In this document: one piece after another, positions 1 to 11,664 of the stretch
Numbering within the stretch: the stretch's first letter is position 1
Layout of the letters: every line of letters starts with the position of its first letter
Assembly (NCBI RefSeq): GCF_031755915.1
Contig: NC_083390.1
Coordinates: forward strand, 12,679,001-12,743,000
Direction of reading: 5' to 3'
Length of the DNA: 64,000 nucleotides
Source: Ziziphus jujuba
Lineage: Eukaryota; Streptophyta; Magnoliopsida; Rosales; Rhamnaceae
The notes under the pieces: model-generated
What the model was told of the DNA's origin: nothing
The model's database searches: none
Seen by the model: only the letters and a program-made list of their open reading frames with translations
Made by a program: the position numbers and the translations under genes

Positions 1-81
1 CATTATTAAAAAAAAAAAAAAAGGGCAATCATATGATAATATAGAATGATATTTTTTTACAAGATCAAAAACTTGGGTACA

Positions 82-586
82 TGTTGAATAAATTAATATT
101 TGTGGACTTGGCATAATCAATTACTCACTTACAGGCCTATTTATGCCATTAATGGGACTGACTTATTTTATTATTTTGTAGTAGGGCCCTTGGTCACACA
201 CTCTCTATAAGACTCTAGTTGGCCCATTAGATTGGAGGACCAACTCTCTTTATAAGCCCATTGACTTATCCATATTTTTCCTAGTATAATTATATTATCA
301 AATTATTATTATTTTATGTGTGTCAAAAATTAATGGATAAGTGTGACTTGCAGAGACTATAAAAGGTCTAGGGCAAGCAAATAAACATATGCCATACGGT
401 ATTTTGATATTAGGGTTTTCAGAAAGCTGAGAGTGGTTTGAGAGTAGTGTGTCCATAGGCACTATTTTACGTTGTTTCTATTTTGCAGGATTAAAGATCT
501 AATTTATCAATGGCTGCGTTTGGAGGTTAGTAATTTATGATTTATAGAATTTATTATGTATATTTAGATCCATAAAATTTCTAACA
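82..586 (+). repeat. LTR of a Ty1/copia-like retrotransposon (5' LTR)
   Basis: The segment starts TGTTGAATAA and ends CTAACA, giving TG...CA ends. A tRNA-Met-type primer-binding site follows three bases later, which fixes the right border and the plus orientation. A TATA box lies at about 357-365. The length of 505 bp suits a copia LTR. No second copy is visible in the window, so the 3' LTR is lost. The left border is inferred from the TGTTG start only; no target duplication can be tested. Confidence 0.72.
357..365 (+). promoter_or_regulatory. TATA box of the copia LTR
   Basis: CTATAAAAG lies about two thirds of the way into the LTR, the expected place for the U3/R promoter of an LTR element. 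Transcription would start about 30 bases downstream. Whether it is active cannot be told from sequence. Confidence 0.5.
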
Positions 587-588
587 AT

Positions 589-600
589 TGGTATCAGAGC
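589..600 (+). other. Primer-binding site (initiator tRNA-Met type)
   Basis: TGGTATCAGAGC is the classic complement of the 3' end of plant initiator tRNA-Met and lies directly after the LTR. It would prime minus-strand DNA synthesis. It is a perfect match to the usual plant form. Confidence 0.85.
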
Positions 601-1450
601 ATGGTTAATATGCATAATAAATTTCATTGAGATTAGTCTTCGTTGTATCTACGATGATCGAATTGAACTGTATATGTGTGATTCAAATATATGTTCTTTA
701 TTTTATTTTATTTTTTTCTTTCTGCATGCATGGATCTGTGAAGCCATGATCTTGATGTGTGAAGAAACATAATACATGCCTGATTGTTATTTGTAAAACA
801 ACAAAAAAAAAAAAAAAAAACAAGAAATTGTGATGCGAAACTAGAGGTAATCGGGTTTTGAATCAAATTTGTGCAAAGTTTGTAAACCTTGTTTTAGTTC
901 GAATTAAGACCTGGACATGGTGGAAAATTGTTTTTCGATGTGTTTTGTATTGTTTAAAAAACTCGAATTGGACCTGAAAAGCCTTAAAAAAATAATAATA
1001 ATAATAAAATAAAAAATTGGAGAAACCGTGGCCGAAACAACTCTTGTGTTGGGTGTTTATTTTTCTGCGTTTTGAGCCAAATTGATATGGGGCAAAACTT
1101 TCTCAAGAGGAGAGGAATCAAAAGGCATCTATTTTGCTCAAAATTTTTTGGAATTTCTTGTGATTACACGGTTGTTTATTTTTGAGTTTTGACCGATTAT
1201 AATCTTAAGTTTGGGTGTTTGTTTTAAGCTTTCCTTTAGTCAAATTGATACTTTAAAATTGTTGCCCATACCGAAAGGAGAAGAATGGTGCCGGTATTGT
1301 ATAAAACGGTGGCCGGAATGGTATTTTACAGGCGGGTTTGTCAACCGGGTCATGTGACCCGTTAACCAGGAAACCGGGTCGTCCTTGACCCGGCTGAAGG
1401 AAGAAGAAGGCTGACGTCAGCAGCCATCTTGCTGACGTCAGCAACCCGAA
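601..1450 (+). mobile_element. Leader remnant of the copia-like element
   Basis: Non-coding sequence directly downstream of the primer-binding site. No gag or pol reading frame is recognisable on either strand. The segment from about 1320 to 1445 is unusually GC-rich, with inverted copies of an AACCGGGTC / GACCCGGTT-type word. The element appears truncated here: after 1450 the sequence becomes simple T/A-rich runs. Confidence 0.45.
1410..1442. promoter_or_regulatory. Paired TGACGTCA palindromes
   Basis: The 12-base palindrome GCTGACGTCAGC occurs twice, at 1410-1421 and 1431-1442, 21 bases apart centre to centre (two helical turns). TGACGTCA is the known palindromic core bound by plant bZIP factors. 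Its place in a retroelement leader suggests a regulatory module, but this is inference. Confidence 0.35.
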
Positions 1451-2032
1451 ATTAAAAAAAAAATTTATTTGTTTTGTTTTTTTTTATTTATTTGTTGATG
1501 ATTTATTTATTTATTTATTGTTTATTGTTAATAATTACAAAAAAAACCTTTATTTTATTTTATTTGATATATCTTTATATCATTTTATCACTTATTTATT
1601 GTTGATTATTTATTCATCTATTGTTTTATTATTATTTAAAAAAAATGTTATTTCTTTATTTATTTATTTGTTTATTGGTAATTAGTTCATTTGTTTATTG
1701 GTAATTAGTTCATTTGTTTATTTGTTTAATTATTTTATTCTAAATTTATTGAATCAAATTAAATATCTATATTTGGAGAATTGGATTGTGTTAGCTTTCC
1801 CTAAAGAGGCTTTGTGCCTAGTTGGCATAGTAGTGTGGAATTTTAAGTACTCACCTGTCGTGAGACTTATTTTGTCTGCATTATGTATACCAATATAATG
1901 TATCTTTCGTGGAAGAAAACGAAAAGGAGAAGGAATCGTATAAGCTCAAAATAGGGTTTAGTTGGATAAATTTGGTATTTCAAAAAAATAATAAAGGTAG
2001 AATTGGAAATAAAAAAATTTATTAAATGACCC
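1451..2032. repeat. Low-complexity TTTA/ATTT-rich stretch
   Basis: Runs of TTTATTTATTTATTG and related tetramers dominate 1451-1740. The remainder is AT-rich and non-coding. The short open frame around 1698-1898 shows no recognisable protein feature. Nothing else is supported here. Confidence 0.6.
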
Positions 2033-2228
2033 ATTGAGCTTTCCGTATAAGCTCAAAATAGAAAAAAGCTAATTTTTTTGTCAAGCACTTGTTGATTTTT
2101 GCCAAACACTCATGTTTTTTTATAAAAGAGCTTTTGACCTTTAAAAAGAGCTTTTAAGCAAAAAAAAAAAAAAAAAAAACTCTACCAAACGGAGGCTTAA
2201 GCTTTTTTCAAAAAAGCTAAAGCTCAAT
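2033..2228. mobile_element. Possible MITE with short terminal inverted repeats
   Basis: ATTGAGCTTT at 2033-2042 is the inverse of AAAGCTCAAT at 2219-2228. AAGCTTTT/AAAAGCTT words repeat in both orientations between them, along with a 20-base A run. The size (about 196 bp), the inverted ends and the high AT content suit a miniature inverted-repeat element. No clear target duplication was found, so the family is not assigned. Confidence 0.4.
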
Positions 2229-3872
2229 TACCATAATATTGCTTACCATAATTACCAAAAACCTTTATTGCTTACCCTTTTTTTCTTGGTTATTTTTATA
2301 AAATATCCGACATATCCTAATTAAATCTTTACATAAAAATTCAATAGCTAAAATTTGTTTTCTTTTGCTTCCTAAATATTATTTTTCGTTTTGTATATAT
2401 TTAAGTAACTCAATATATAAGCTAAAATCTAAAACAATAAAATTAAAATAATAATATTTACCACATTAAATCGATAAATTACCTCATATGACCATTGCAA
2501 AATTTTAGGCCAAAGTCCTAACCCAATCCAACTTTGAAATCTCGATATCAATATATAATTAACTTATCAAAATAAACAACCCTCAAAATCATAGACATTA
2601 AAACTCAAAAAAATAAATACGTCTAAACCCAAAATATATACTACAATGAAATAATAAATATATGAGGTAGTGTAGCTTATAAACTCTTAAACACTTTTGT
2701 TAGGACAACAATTTTAATGGTGAAGAACCTTCAGCTATGTTAAGATCGCCTTTCTACTGCTAAATTTATGTGAAAGATATCTAGTGGACAGATAATTCTT
2801 CGAGGTGTTCAATTCCATCATTTTAAAAAGGAAAGAATGCTCTTTAGGGACTAATGGTAATAAATGTTTAGGAACAATGTGTGATTTATTTTGTACAAGT
2901 GTACATTCGTTGGCCTTTTGTTTTTTTTTTTTTTTTTTTTGTTTTTTTTTTTTTTGTATAAGAATGTCTTCTTGCAATATGTCAGTGCCAAAAATTGATA
3001 TTATCTTTTTGTTTTGCCTTAAAATTGATAGCTGATCACAATTAAGACTGCCCATTCATAACTTCTAAAATCTAATATGGTGTGAGAGAGGAAAATTAAT
3101 GGTTTCCTCGTTAGTGTAGGGAACAACAATTTGAATTATTGGCCTAATCAAACTATTTACTTCTTTTTTTCCTTTTGAGAAACAACTACAATTGGAGAAG
3201 GGGGGATTTCAGCGAGACCCAATTGATTCCTAGGAGGTGTATTTTAACTGGTTATCACTGGATCAAGACAATAAATTCTAATATAAATGTCTACATGTAA
3301 TATATGTGTCATAAGTACATCCATACTCTTTTTGTCTAAACAAAGAACATTATACAAGCAAGGAAAGTATTATACTTAGACTAACTATTTCCTCAACAAA
3401 TGTGGTGATAGCTAATTCTCAGTTAGCTTTAATTTTCAAGTAAGAAATAAGGTTGTCTTCTTAGTCTCTCTCATTTAAGCTTTTAAATTTTTTTCTTTGC
3501 TTTATTATTTTCTTTTTTGATAAATACCTTCTAACTTTTACCTTTTCTTCCCCATCATTTTAGGAATGTTCTTTTCCCTCTTCATGCACCTTCTTTACTA
3601 TCATATTAGTACCAAAAATAATAATAAAAAAGCAAAAGAAAAATTTAGAATCTTGAAACATTTAAACCAAATCGAAAGTAAGATGCCAAGTGTATTGGAT
3701 AAATTAGCCAAGCATCAAATTACCCACATGTCGTTAGCTTTCTTCTCAATTCAGCATCTTTGTGTGAAAAAAAAAAATACCCTTAGAATGATGTTAAGTC
3801 ATAAAAAAATGGAAGGGTATTCTTTGAGTTAGAGACTCCTCAAAATAAAACGGCAAGGCTTCTTTACTTCTT
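2229..3872. other. Intergenic sequence, nothing coding recognised
   Basis: AT-rich sequence with a long T tract at 2921-2955. Short open frames on both strands through that tract are low-complexity. The rest holds no recognisable gene, RNA or element boundary. It lies upstream of the transporter pseudogene and may contain its promoter. Confidence 0.5.
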
Positions 3873-3882
3873 CTATATATAC
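3873..3882 (+). promoter_or_regulatory. Possible TATA box of the AVT1-like gene
   Basis: CTATATATAC lies 110-120 bases before the proposed start codon at 3992, a normal distance for a plant gene with a short 5' untranslated region. It is chosen on position only, and AT-rich DNA gives many such matches. Confidence 0.3.
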
Positions 3883-3991
3883 TTGTAGTTATATATGCAT
3901 TTTGATATACACTTCTCGTATTTTGATAGACACTTATTGCGTTTAACTAGTTATGAGATTCTTCATTTGCTCATTTTGCTATAATTAAAAA

Positions 3992-4166
3992 ATGGCAAGT
4001 CTAAGAGAAATCCAGCCCCCGCAACAACAACCACATATATGGAGGAGTATGATGAATGAAAATAATCAGCCCCAACAGCCGTAGCAACAAGCACAAAACC
4101 TAAATAGTGGTGGTGAAGGCACTACAATCCTTAGAACATGTTTCAATGGAGTAAATACGTTATGTG
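3992..4166 (+). pseudogene. AVT1-like exon 1
   Basis: Begins MASLREIQPP and is rich in Gln and Pro, the variable cytosolic N-terminus of this family. The conserved core starts at TTILRTCFNGVNTLC. A TAG stop at 4082-4084 falls in a CAG/CAA-rich Gln run, so a Gln codon to TAG change is the likely cause. The exon ends in phase 1 before donor GTATGT at 4167. Confidence 0.75.
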
Positions 4167-4371
4167 GTATGTCAAAGTTAGACATTAGAATACTATCGTT
4201 TTAAATTTTCAAGCTTTCCTCCTATTCATTTTAAATGTTTATTTACTCCATCTTTCTCTTACATTTTTTTTCTTTAAATATATTTTCTTCATTACTGATT
4301 TTTTTTATTCTATGGTTGAGGTTGTATACATATCTTTCTATGTTTAAAGAATATTTCAATGCAAAACTGAA

Positions 4372-5184
4372 TGTAAATTAAAGGCATAACTTTCATTCAC
4401 ATATCCTATTTACATTTAAGAGTTGTACATTAATAAAACCTTGTTAGAAAAACTTAATACCAAAAGTAATACTCTAAATTTTTACATTAGAAATGGAGAC
4501 TAGAAAGAACAAAGACTTTGAATTTAATTTGAACAAATGCATTTTCATATACATTTTACACTTTACATAAACATAATTATTTATAGAGTCCCTAAGACAT
4601 AGTGAATATCCTTACTTTTTACTTTCTAAACATGAAAGATAAAGTGGCCCATAAAAGTAGGAACATGAATAACAAACCTTGAACATGGTTTAACCATATT
4701 AAAAAGACCATGTCTAGTGATAACAAAATAAAACATAGATAAAACATAACTATCAACTAATCCATAAATTTAGCATCACATTACTCGACACTCCCTTTGT
4801 TACAAATCTTGAAAGTCTAAAAGATTATATGAATTTGAGAAATTTTCAATATAAGAATGTCTTCTAAAAGCTTTTGCCACTGGATTGTTTATTGGATAGT
4901 ACTTCATCATGATCATGCCTTTTGCAACAACATGTTTGAAAAAATTATGATGAAGCTCTACACGCTTCACTTTTTCCATGAAAAATAAGATTTTTTGTCA
5001 TTAACATTTTTGCCTTGCAGCCACAAAATATCTCTATTGCTTTTATTTAATGATATTTAAATCTCCAAAAAATTTGCACATCCAAATAGCTTAACAAGCT
5101 ACTAATGTGGAAGCAAGATACTCAGCTTCTAATGATGACAACACCACTATAGCCTGCTTTTTTCAAGATCATATTTTAGTTCTA
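4372..5184 (-). mobile_element. Copia remnant 1 in intron 1: RNase H end, PPT and 3' LTR
   Basis: On the minus strand, 5180-4850 reads as a decayed copia RNase H with LSSLEAEYLAST (family motif LS.TEAEY) followed by an altered KHIDIRYHF-type block. A purine-rich tract (AAAGGGAG) lies at 4791-4798. A putative 3' LTR, TGTCGAGTAATG onward, then runs from 4790 down to about 4372. The upstream pol is missing and the sequence is cut at about 5184 by remnant 2. Several stops and frameshifts. Inserted antisense to the host gene. Confidence 0.55.
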
Positions 5185-6179
5185 TGTAGGTACTATTCCT
5201 AATTCTTCAGGACCTTGAGATTGATTAAACTAGAGAATCAAATAGAAATAATGCACAATAAACACAAAGAACAATAAGGAAATAGACAATAGATTTAACA
5301 TGGTTTGACGATCAATGCAATCCTAATGTCCTTAGAATGCATTGACACTCATGAAATCCACAATCAAATATGATTGAAGTTTTATAATGGTGAAGTCTTT
5401 CCACTCTCAATTTGGATGGCTTGTTTTTTCTTTTTCTTTTTTTTTTCACACACTAGCATATAAAAAATAAAGAAGTTACATATATCAAACCTAGGGGTAT
5501 AGAACTAGAATAATTAAACCCTTATTTTTCTATTTTTTCACACGCACAATAATATCCCACTTAAAGACAAGAAAACATAAATAAACCCCCTTCTCTTAGT
5601 GATTTATGAATACAGTATAGTAAGTAATTGTCCTTAACCTCGATGACCAACTAAAACAGCACATAGCTCTAATTTCTTTGTTATCATCGGTTTGGTTAAC
5701 ATATAGATTCTTTCCAAGTTATATCTTCATAGGTGTTAACATATCATCATCAAATAGCCATTTCGATAGAGTAATAATGAACATCTATATGCTTGGCCTT
5801 GGCATGGTATGTTGAGTTTTTAATAGATGTATAGCACTTTGACTATTATTATGCAAGTACACCTTTTGCTTGACTCTCAACTGTGGCAAAAAAATTTGTA
5901 ACCAAATCAGTTTCTTACTATATTCTATAACTGCCACATACTATTCTTCAATTATAGATAAAGTAATAATCTTTTGTAGCTTAGAAGCCCAATAAAAGTA
6001 GTATTATGCAAAATGAACGCATAATATGTTATACTCCTTCTATTATCTATATCACCAATAAGATATGGATCTACATATTCTTGCAATTTCAACTTAGCCT
6101 TGTAAAGCATAAACAAGTCTTTATAGTACCATGCAAGTACCTATGTATCCATTTTACCACTTTCTAATGTTATTTGCTT

Positions 6180-6860
6180 AGATTTGACATTTATTTGCTT
6201 ATTGCTCTGATTGTATAAGCAATATCTGGTCTGCTACCAGCCGCAACAAACATAAGACTTCTAATCACGTATACGGAACCTTAGCCATGAAGTCTTTCTC
6301 TTTAGTTGTCATTGGACAAAACTTATTTGACAAATTGAAATGATTAGCCAAAGGAGCTCTAACAAGCTTAACGTCACTCATTGCATCTATAATAACCATT
6401 ATTGGGGGGCTTATTTCAGGGCATATAGGCTTTTCTTCAATGTGCATACCAAATTCACCTTTTTCTTCATTAAAAAACTTTCTAGCTGTTACATACATAT
6501 TTTCTCCTCTAAATCACCATGGCGAAAGATTGGGTTCACATTTATATGCTTTTGATGTAAATCCCCTGATGCTATAGTACTCAAAATTGTTAGAATGATA
6601 ATTAGTTTCATAACTGGAGAGAAAATGTCAATGTAGTCAATTTTATGTTCTTTTGAATGTCTTTTACCACCAATTAGTCTTATATCTCTTAAATCATCAT
6701 GCTATTCTTTCACTTGGTATGCCTATTTATTGAGCAAAGCTTTCTTACTTCTTGGTAATTTAGCTAGTTGCCAAGTTTGTTTATGTATAAAGAAACTTCA
6801 TTTCTTAATTGCTTGCGAGTTCCCACTTGCTTCAACCATTCACTTAACATACCTCATCAT
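6180..6860 (-). pseudogene. Copia reverse transcriptase fragment
   Basis: Minus-strand reading shows KKQTWQLAKLPRSKKAL-like text, then FSPVMKLIIILTILSTIA, and at 6498-6265 PLANHFNLSNKFCPMTTKEK followed by an altered VPYASAVGSLMY block. The order matches copia RVT_2. The catalytic YVDD segment is not intact and the frame changes several times. Non-functional. Confidence 0.65.
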
Positions 6861-7899
6861 AGCATTCATGTTCACCTCCACTTGTAGACAACAAATAATT
6901 CAAATATTTTCTTTTTTGTTCATGTGGGTGATTGGATCTCCTAACAAGAACAAGATTCTATGGAAAATCAACCTCATAGATAGTAGTTTCCTCAACTTGA
7001 GTAGTCTAACCAAGTTTATCTGTTTAAATTATATCTAAAAGATCATCTAGCTCAAAGTAACAAGGTTAAGGTTGTACTAAACTAGTGAATTTTGCTGCAT
7101 CTTTATCTTTACAGACAACTTTCTAATTAAAGACTACATTTTTGCTTATAACAACTATTTTATTCTGATTATCTAAGAATTTACTACCAGACTCATCACC
7201 AACATAACTAATAAAAGTATATTTTGATTCAACATCTAATTTATTCATTAATATGTACATGTGAGACAAAACTAAATACCTACATATAAGAAAGGCTCAC
7301 CTTTTTTCCACTCCATACTTTCTTTTAGTATTTTGTGCTTTAACAAAACTAATAATCATGAAAAAGGCTCACTTCTTTCCCACACCATACTTATTAAAGT
7401 ATTTTATGCTTTAACGGTACTATAATCCACGATTATCAAGTATGCTGCTGCTTTGATGACTACCTCTACTCGAAATTGCTTTGATATACCTTTATGTAGA
7501 TGCATGCTCCTAGCCCTTTCAATTAGTGTTCTATTCATCTATTTTGTTCATTATTTTGCTCAAGTATCCCTGGCACATCTCTTTCCAATTTGATATCTTT
7601 TAATAACAAAACGTCTTGAAATTAGTGTCTTCATACTCTCCATCATTATTAGATCTCAACTCCTAGATTTTTCAAACTTGTTTCATTCCTTGCCATTACC
7701 TTCAACCTTTTGAGCAACTAAGACTTTCCACCCATTAATGAAAATGAAGTTGACCTACAAACATCTATTTGAAGTAACCTAAGTTTCTCTTTCTTTGTAG
7801 TTCTGTACATTTTCTTGAAACCAATTCCTATATGTTTCTTGAAAATATAGCTTCCACACATATCAATCTTAATTGACTTCAAACCATGTATCTTCTCAT

Positions 7900-8142
7900 T
7901 CACATGTCTAATTTATGGCCCCTTCCTTTATGCCAGAAATTCAAATCTTCATTACTTTCTACAATTAAAATAGAACCATAACCATCTGTTATCAAGTAAA
8001 GAGTACCATTCTTCTTATCATTGGTAACAATCATAGCCTTTTGAGATCTTCCAAGTATCATATGCAAAAGGGGTAACAAAACTCTATTATCTAGCTGGCC
8101 AATAGATTTTAGATTCTTTCTCAAATTGGGAAGATGCCTCAC
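7900..8142 (-). pseudogene. Copia GAG-pre-integrase fragment
   Basis: Open 80-codon fragment. MRHLPNLRKNLKSIGQLD, NGTLYLITDG and LNFWHKGRGH match the conserved block that precedes integrase in copia polyproteins. Upstream homology continues to about 8300 (YLMND, then GEIEIKLH) across a stop. Part of copia remnant 2. Confidence 0.75.
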
Positions 8143-8792
8143 ATTGCTGAGGTTCCATACAAACCTATGTAGCTTGATTTCTATTTCACCACTACCAACA
8201 ACTTTACATGCCTAGTCGTTCATAAGGTACACTTTTCTCAAATTATATGTAACATAATTCTGAAGTACCTTTTTGGTTAAGATAGCACTAAATAATTCCA
8301 CCCAATCTAATATGAGGAGAGGATCTTGGTTCCTGATTTTATCCTCAACAATGTTCATTTATGTAAGGGTTTTTCAGTTCCTCCATATCCGTAATTGTCT
8401 AATTTGTACTTGTTTTATTGATATATAATGATTTTTGTATGTTATTTCTTTAAGTTTCTTTTTATTATTGGGACTGCAAATTTTGTCCAACAAATTCTTT
8501 TGTCATCTATCAAAAAAATAAAAAAGGTTTTATATATTTTACATGAAATTAAATTCTTAAACTCAGGTTTGTAGTAGATTTTTAGTTAATTAGCAATTTC
8601 AACTACTATGAGCTCGTACTCTACTTATTTAACAAATTACATTGGTGTACCTATTCACTTAAAAATCATTTTAAAAAGAAATTGTTATATCTTTGTATTT
8701 ACACGATTTTAAATTCAATACCCCAAGAAATTACATGGAACAATTGATAGATCCATTTAAAATGACTTTTTTATGCTAAACATTTTTTTTAG

Positions 8793-9397
8793 GTGTGGGT
8801 ATACTCTCAATTCCCTATGCAATTGCACAAGGAGGATGGTTATGCTTGATACTTCTTCTTTTGGTGGGATTGATTTCTTAGTATATAGAGCTCTTGCTAA
8901 AGAGGTGTATGAAAGACCCCACAATAAAAACTTATTCAGACATAGGCCATGCAGCATTTGGTCCAAAAGGAAGAACATTAATAGCTGCAGCAATATATCT
9001 AGAGCTATTTGCAGTGGCTGTAGAATTTTTAATTCTAGAGGGTGATACTCTAAACATGTTATTTCCAAATACTAATCTTACAATTGGACACCTTAAAGTC
9101 AAAGGTAAAGTAGGCTTCATTATTAACACTGCCTTAATAGTTTTGCCGAGTACATGGTTAAGGAATTTGGGTGTGTTGGCGTATTTGTCAATCGAAGGGA
9201 TTGTGACTTCAATAATTTTATTAGGATGTGTTTTATGGGTGGGTGCAATTGGTGGTGTGGGATTTCATGAAAGGGACAAGTTTTTGGATTTGGGAGGACT
9301 TCCCGTTACTGCAAGCATATTTATGTTTTGTTATGGTGGGCATGCGGTTTTTCCTACCCTATGCACTTCTATGAAAAATAGAACTCAATTTCCGAAG
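8793..9397 (+). pseudogene. AVT1-like exon 2
   Basis: Acceptor TTTTTTTTAG ends at 8792. The exon resumes the split Gly codon with GVGILSIPYA, finishing transmembrane helix 1. A TAG stop at 8879-8881 follows helix 2. The frame then stays open through YSDIGHAAFGPKG, several hydrophobic helices and FCYGGHAVFPT, to donor AAG|GTAAGG at 9397/9398 (phase 0). About 201 codons. Confidence 0.8.
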
Positions 9398-9498
9398 GTA
9401 AGGAATAATTCTCTAGTGTTGGAATGTGGTTCTTTCATATAGCATCTCACTTATTAGCTTTTTATTATTTATTTTTTGAAATTCATTCCTCATGGCAG

Positions 9499-10011
9499 GT
9501 ATTGGCTACATGCTTTATTACAAGCACTGTCATTTATGGATCAATGGCCACAATAGGATATCTAATGTTCGGAGAATTTTTAAAGGATCAAATTACTTTG
9601 AATCTTCCACTAAGGAATGTTAACATAAAGATAGCAATTTCAACAATAATCATAAATCTTCTCACCAAATTTGCACTCATACTCTCTCCCATTAGCTCAA
9701 CTATTGAGGCCAAGTTCATTCCACCTAATAATCGATTACTAAGTATCTTTGTTAGAACACTACTTATGATTAGCACAGTGGTTGTGGCTTTAGCTTTTTC
9801 ATATTTTGGATATCTAATGGCATTCATAGGTGCCATTTTGAGTGTTACAGTAGCATTGTTGTTACCATGTGTGTGTTACTTGAAGATTAATGAGGTAGCT
9901 TGGGCTTTTGAGTTTGAGTTTATGGCAATAATAGGGACTCTAGTCAATGGGATTCTCATTGGAATAGCAAGCACTTATATTTCTATAAAACACATTATAG
10001 CCCATCTTTAA
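9499..10011 (+). pseudogene. AVT1-like exon 3 (C-terminal)
   Basis: Acceptor GGCAG ends at 9498. The open frame encodes about 170 residues with five or so hydrophobic helices, including the MFGEF, TKFALILSPIS and FGYLMAFIGA segments usual in the C-terminal half of AVT1 proteins, and ends in TAA at 10009-10011. Exon 3 itself carries no disabling change. The 101-base intron before it is ordinary. Confidence 0.82.
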
Positions 10012-11664
10012 AATCCTAGGAGATATGGTATATCAAATTTAAATGTCCAATGCAATTTTATATATTTTAAAACTAATGATATTTTACAAGGATATAAAAT
10101 TTTATGAGCAAATTTGTAAGATAAATTGTTTAGTACTCTCAAGCTAGTAAAAACTTGCCAGCTCATCAATTACTATTTAATAACATGTTTAATAACCAAG
10201 TCAGCAGTTAATCATATATTGTTTAACATTGTTTTTATTAATAGAAAATAATATATATATATATATATAATATTGTTTTAGCAGGTGTGGGCGTCAATTT
10301 ACATGTAATTTCAGGTATATATCTCAAGATTTTCATGTAATTGGAAATACTACATGGTGAGTTAAGAAACTCTATGATGTACTTGTTAAGAAAGTCCATA
10401 AATATGGATTAATATTTATAGATTTTGGATGTCAACATACATTATTTTCATCTCTCAAAACTAATAAAAGGAAACAAATAAAACACCCTGCATCTGCTTT
10501 CTTGCTTTGTATTTCATGTGATAAAGTTCATATTAAAGAGGAAGAGAGAAATTGACATCTTAGAAAGAGAGTGACAATCAAAGGAGTTCTAGTATAAGGC
10601 ACTAGTAAAGCCTTGCCAATCACACGAAGATGCGACAATTCCCATTCCTAAGCTTGCACCTATCCAACAACATTGCTAATTAGCCCATTCCCATCCATTA
10701 TTTTGCAAAGCCATTGAGAATGATGCTTATCGGATATCTATGTACACATGTACACACATGCACATACAAACATGCGCATTCATACGCACACACATATACA
10801 AAATACTAATAGAAAAATAGCCCTAATCCTTTAAAAATGTTACATAAAAGCAAACACTATCTATAACATAGAATTTGGATAAGTAATCAATAATGACCTT
10901 ATTATAGGGAACAATTATAGAAAAAATCTAGGCCATGAGGTAATAAAGCACAAATGTAATGAGCACAAAATGCACAATACATAATGGGAGACTCTTTAAA
11001 GGATTTTGAATCTCTTCTACTATTGTTGAAGCTGAATCATAGCCTATTTATTGCTTCGATTTTTGTTTATTTATTTGTCAGGATACGAAGCGTATAGTAT
11101 TTTGATTAGCCAATATTGGAGAGCTTTCCAAAAGAGCTAGTTAATGGTAGATTCTCTATCTTTAGTCATCACTTAATTTTATTGAATCCATTTAAGTAGT
11201 AGTAGACCACATGTTAAATTTCACACTGAATCTGCAAACCTTCTCCCTTATTTTCCTTTCTTCTTGTTGTTCTCGAATGTAATATTAGTTAATGCAACAT
11301 ATATCCTATCAATTTAGTTTTTTGTAATTCTTATTTATTCGCTTCAGTGGCTTCTTTTTTTCTTTTCTTTTCTTTTTTTCCTTTTTTAGGTTGTATGCAT
11401 ATAATATTTATGTATGATATAAATATATGGTCTAGCAAGCTAGCAAGAATGCTTCAATATGTGCATTACATAAATAATTTATTAGTAGAATTTAACAAAA
11501 AAAATGTACAAACTATTTCTCATCTAAATTAAAAAAAAAAAAAGTTCACAACTCAAGTAAAGGGGGAAAAAAAAAAGAGCCTAAAATGTTTAAAGCAACA
11601 ACTCATACCTTCTACTTGCCTTTCAAGTACATAAATGTGTAAAAGGAAAATTTCAACCCATATA
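10012..11664. other. Intergenic sequence downstream of the transporter
   Basis: AT-rich with an (AT)n run near 10251-10269 and a CA/TA-rich patch at 10740-10800. The 61-codon open frame at 11347-11532 begins in a T/C-rich tract and has no recognisable domain. No gene or element boundary is supported. A polyadenylation signal for the transporter could lie just after 10011 but none stands out. Confidence 0.5.

Larger units (their letters stand above)
5185..8300 (-). mobile_element. Copia remnant 2 in intron 1, nested in remnant 1
   Basis: Degenerate minus-strand Ty1/copia pol in normal order. GAG-pre-integrase (NLRKNLKSIGQLD, DLNFWHKGRGH) lies at about 8300-7900, the zinc-binding and core integrase at 7900-7400, RVT_2 reverse transcriptase at 6860-6180 (FSPVMKLIII, PLANHFNLSNK) and RNase H at 6130-5690. 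A tract reading AAGTGGGATATT marks the polypurine end at about 5560, and a probable 3' LTR runs to about 5185. Stops and frameshifts in every domain; no complete protein. The 5' LTR is not recognised. The lineage within copia is not assigned. Confidence 0.7.
3992..10011 (+). pseudogene. AVT1-like vacuolar amino acid transporter, broken
   Basis: Three exons (3992-4166, 8793-9397, 9499-10011) splice with GT...AG borders into about 430 codons. The product resembles plant AVT1-type transporters of the amino acid/auxin permease (Aa_trans) family, multi-pass proteins that exchange amino acids for protons at the vacuole. Diagnostic stretches are TCFNGVNTLC then GVGILSIPYAIAQGGW in the first helix, YSDIGHAAFG, and FMFCYGGHAVFPT in the middle. 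The C-terminal third is hydrophobic and ends at TAA 10009-10011. Two in-frame TAG stops (4082-4084 in exon 1, 8879-8881 in exon 2) break it; the rest of the frame is open, so decay looks recent or assembly error is possible. Intron 1 is 4.6 kb and filled with copia remnants. Family call is strong; the exact AVT1 subgroup is not settled. Confidence 0.82.

Noticed and set aside
1253..1444. 63-codon minus-strand open frame
   Set aside because: It falls in the GC-rich leader of the copia remnant; the translation reflects ACCCGG repeats.
2735..3055. Open frames on both strands over the 2.9 kb T tract
   Set aside because: They owe their length to the poly(T)/poly(A) run and show no domain.
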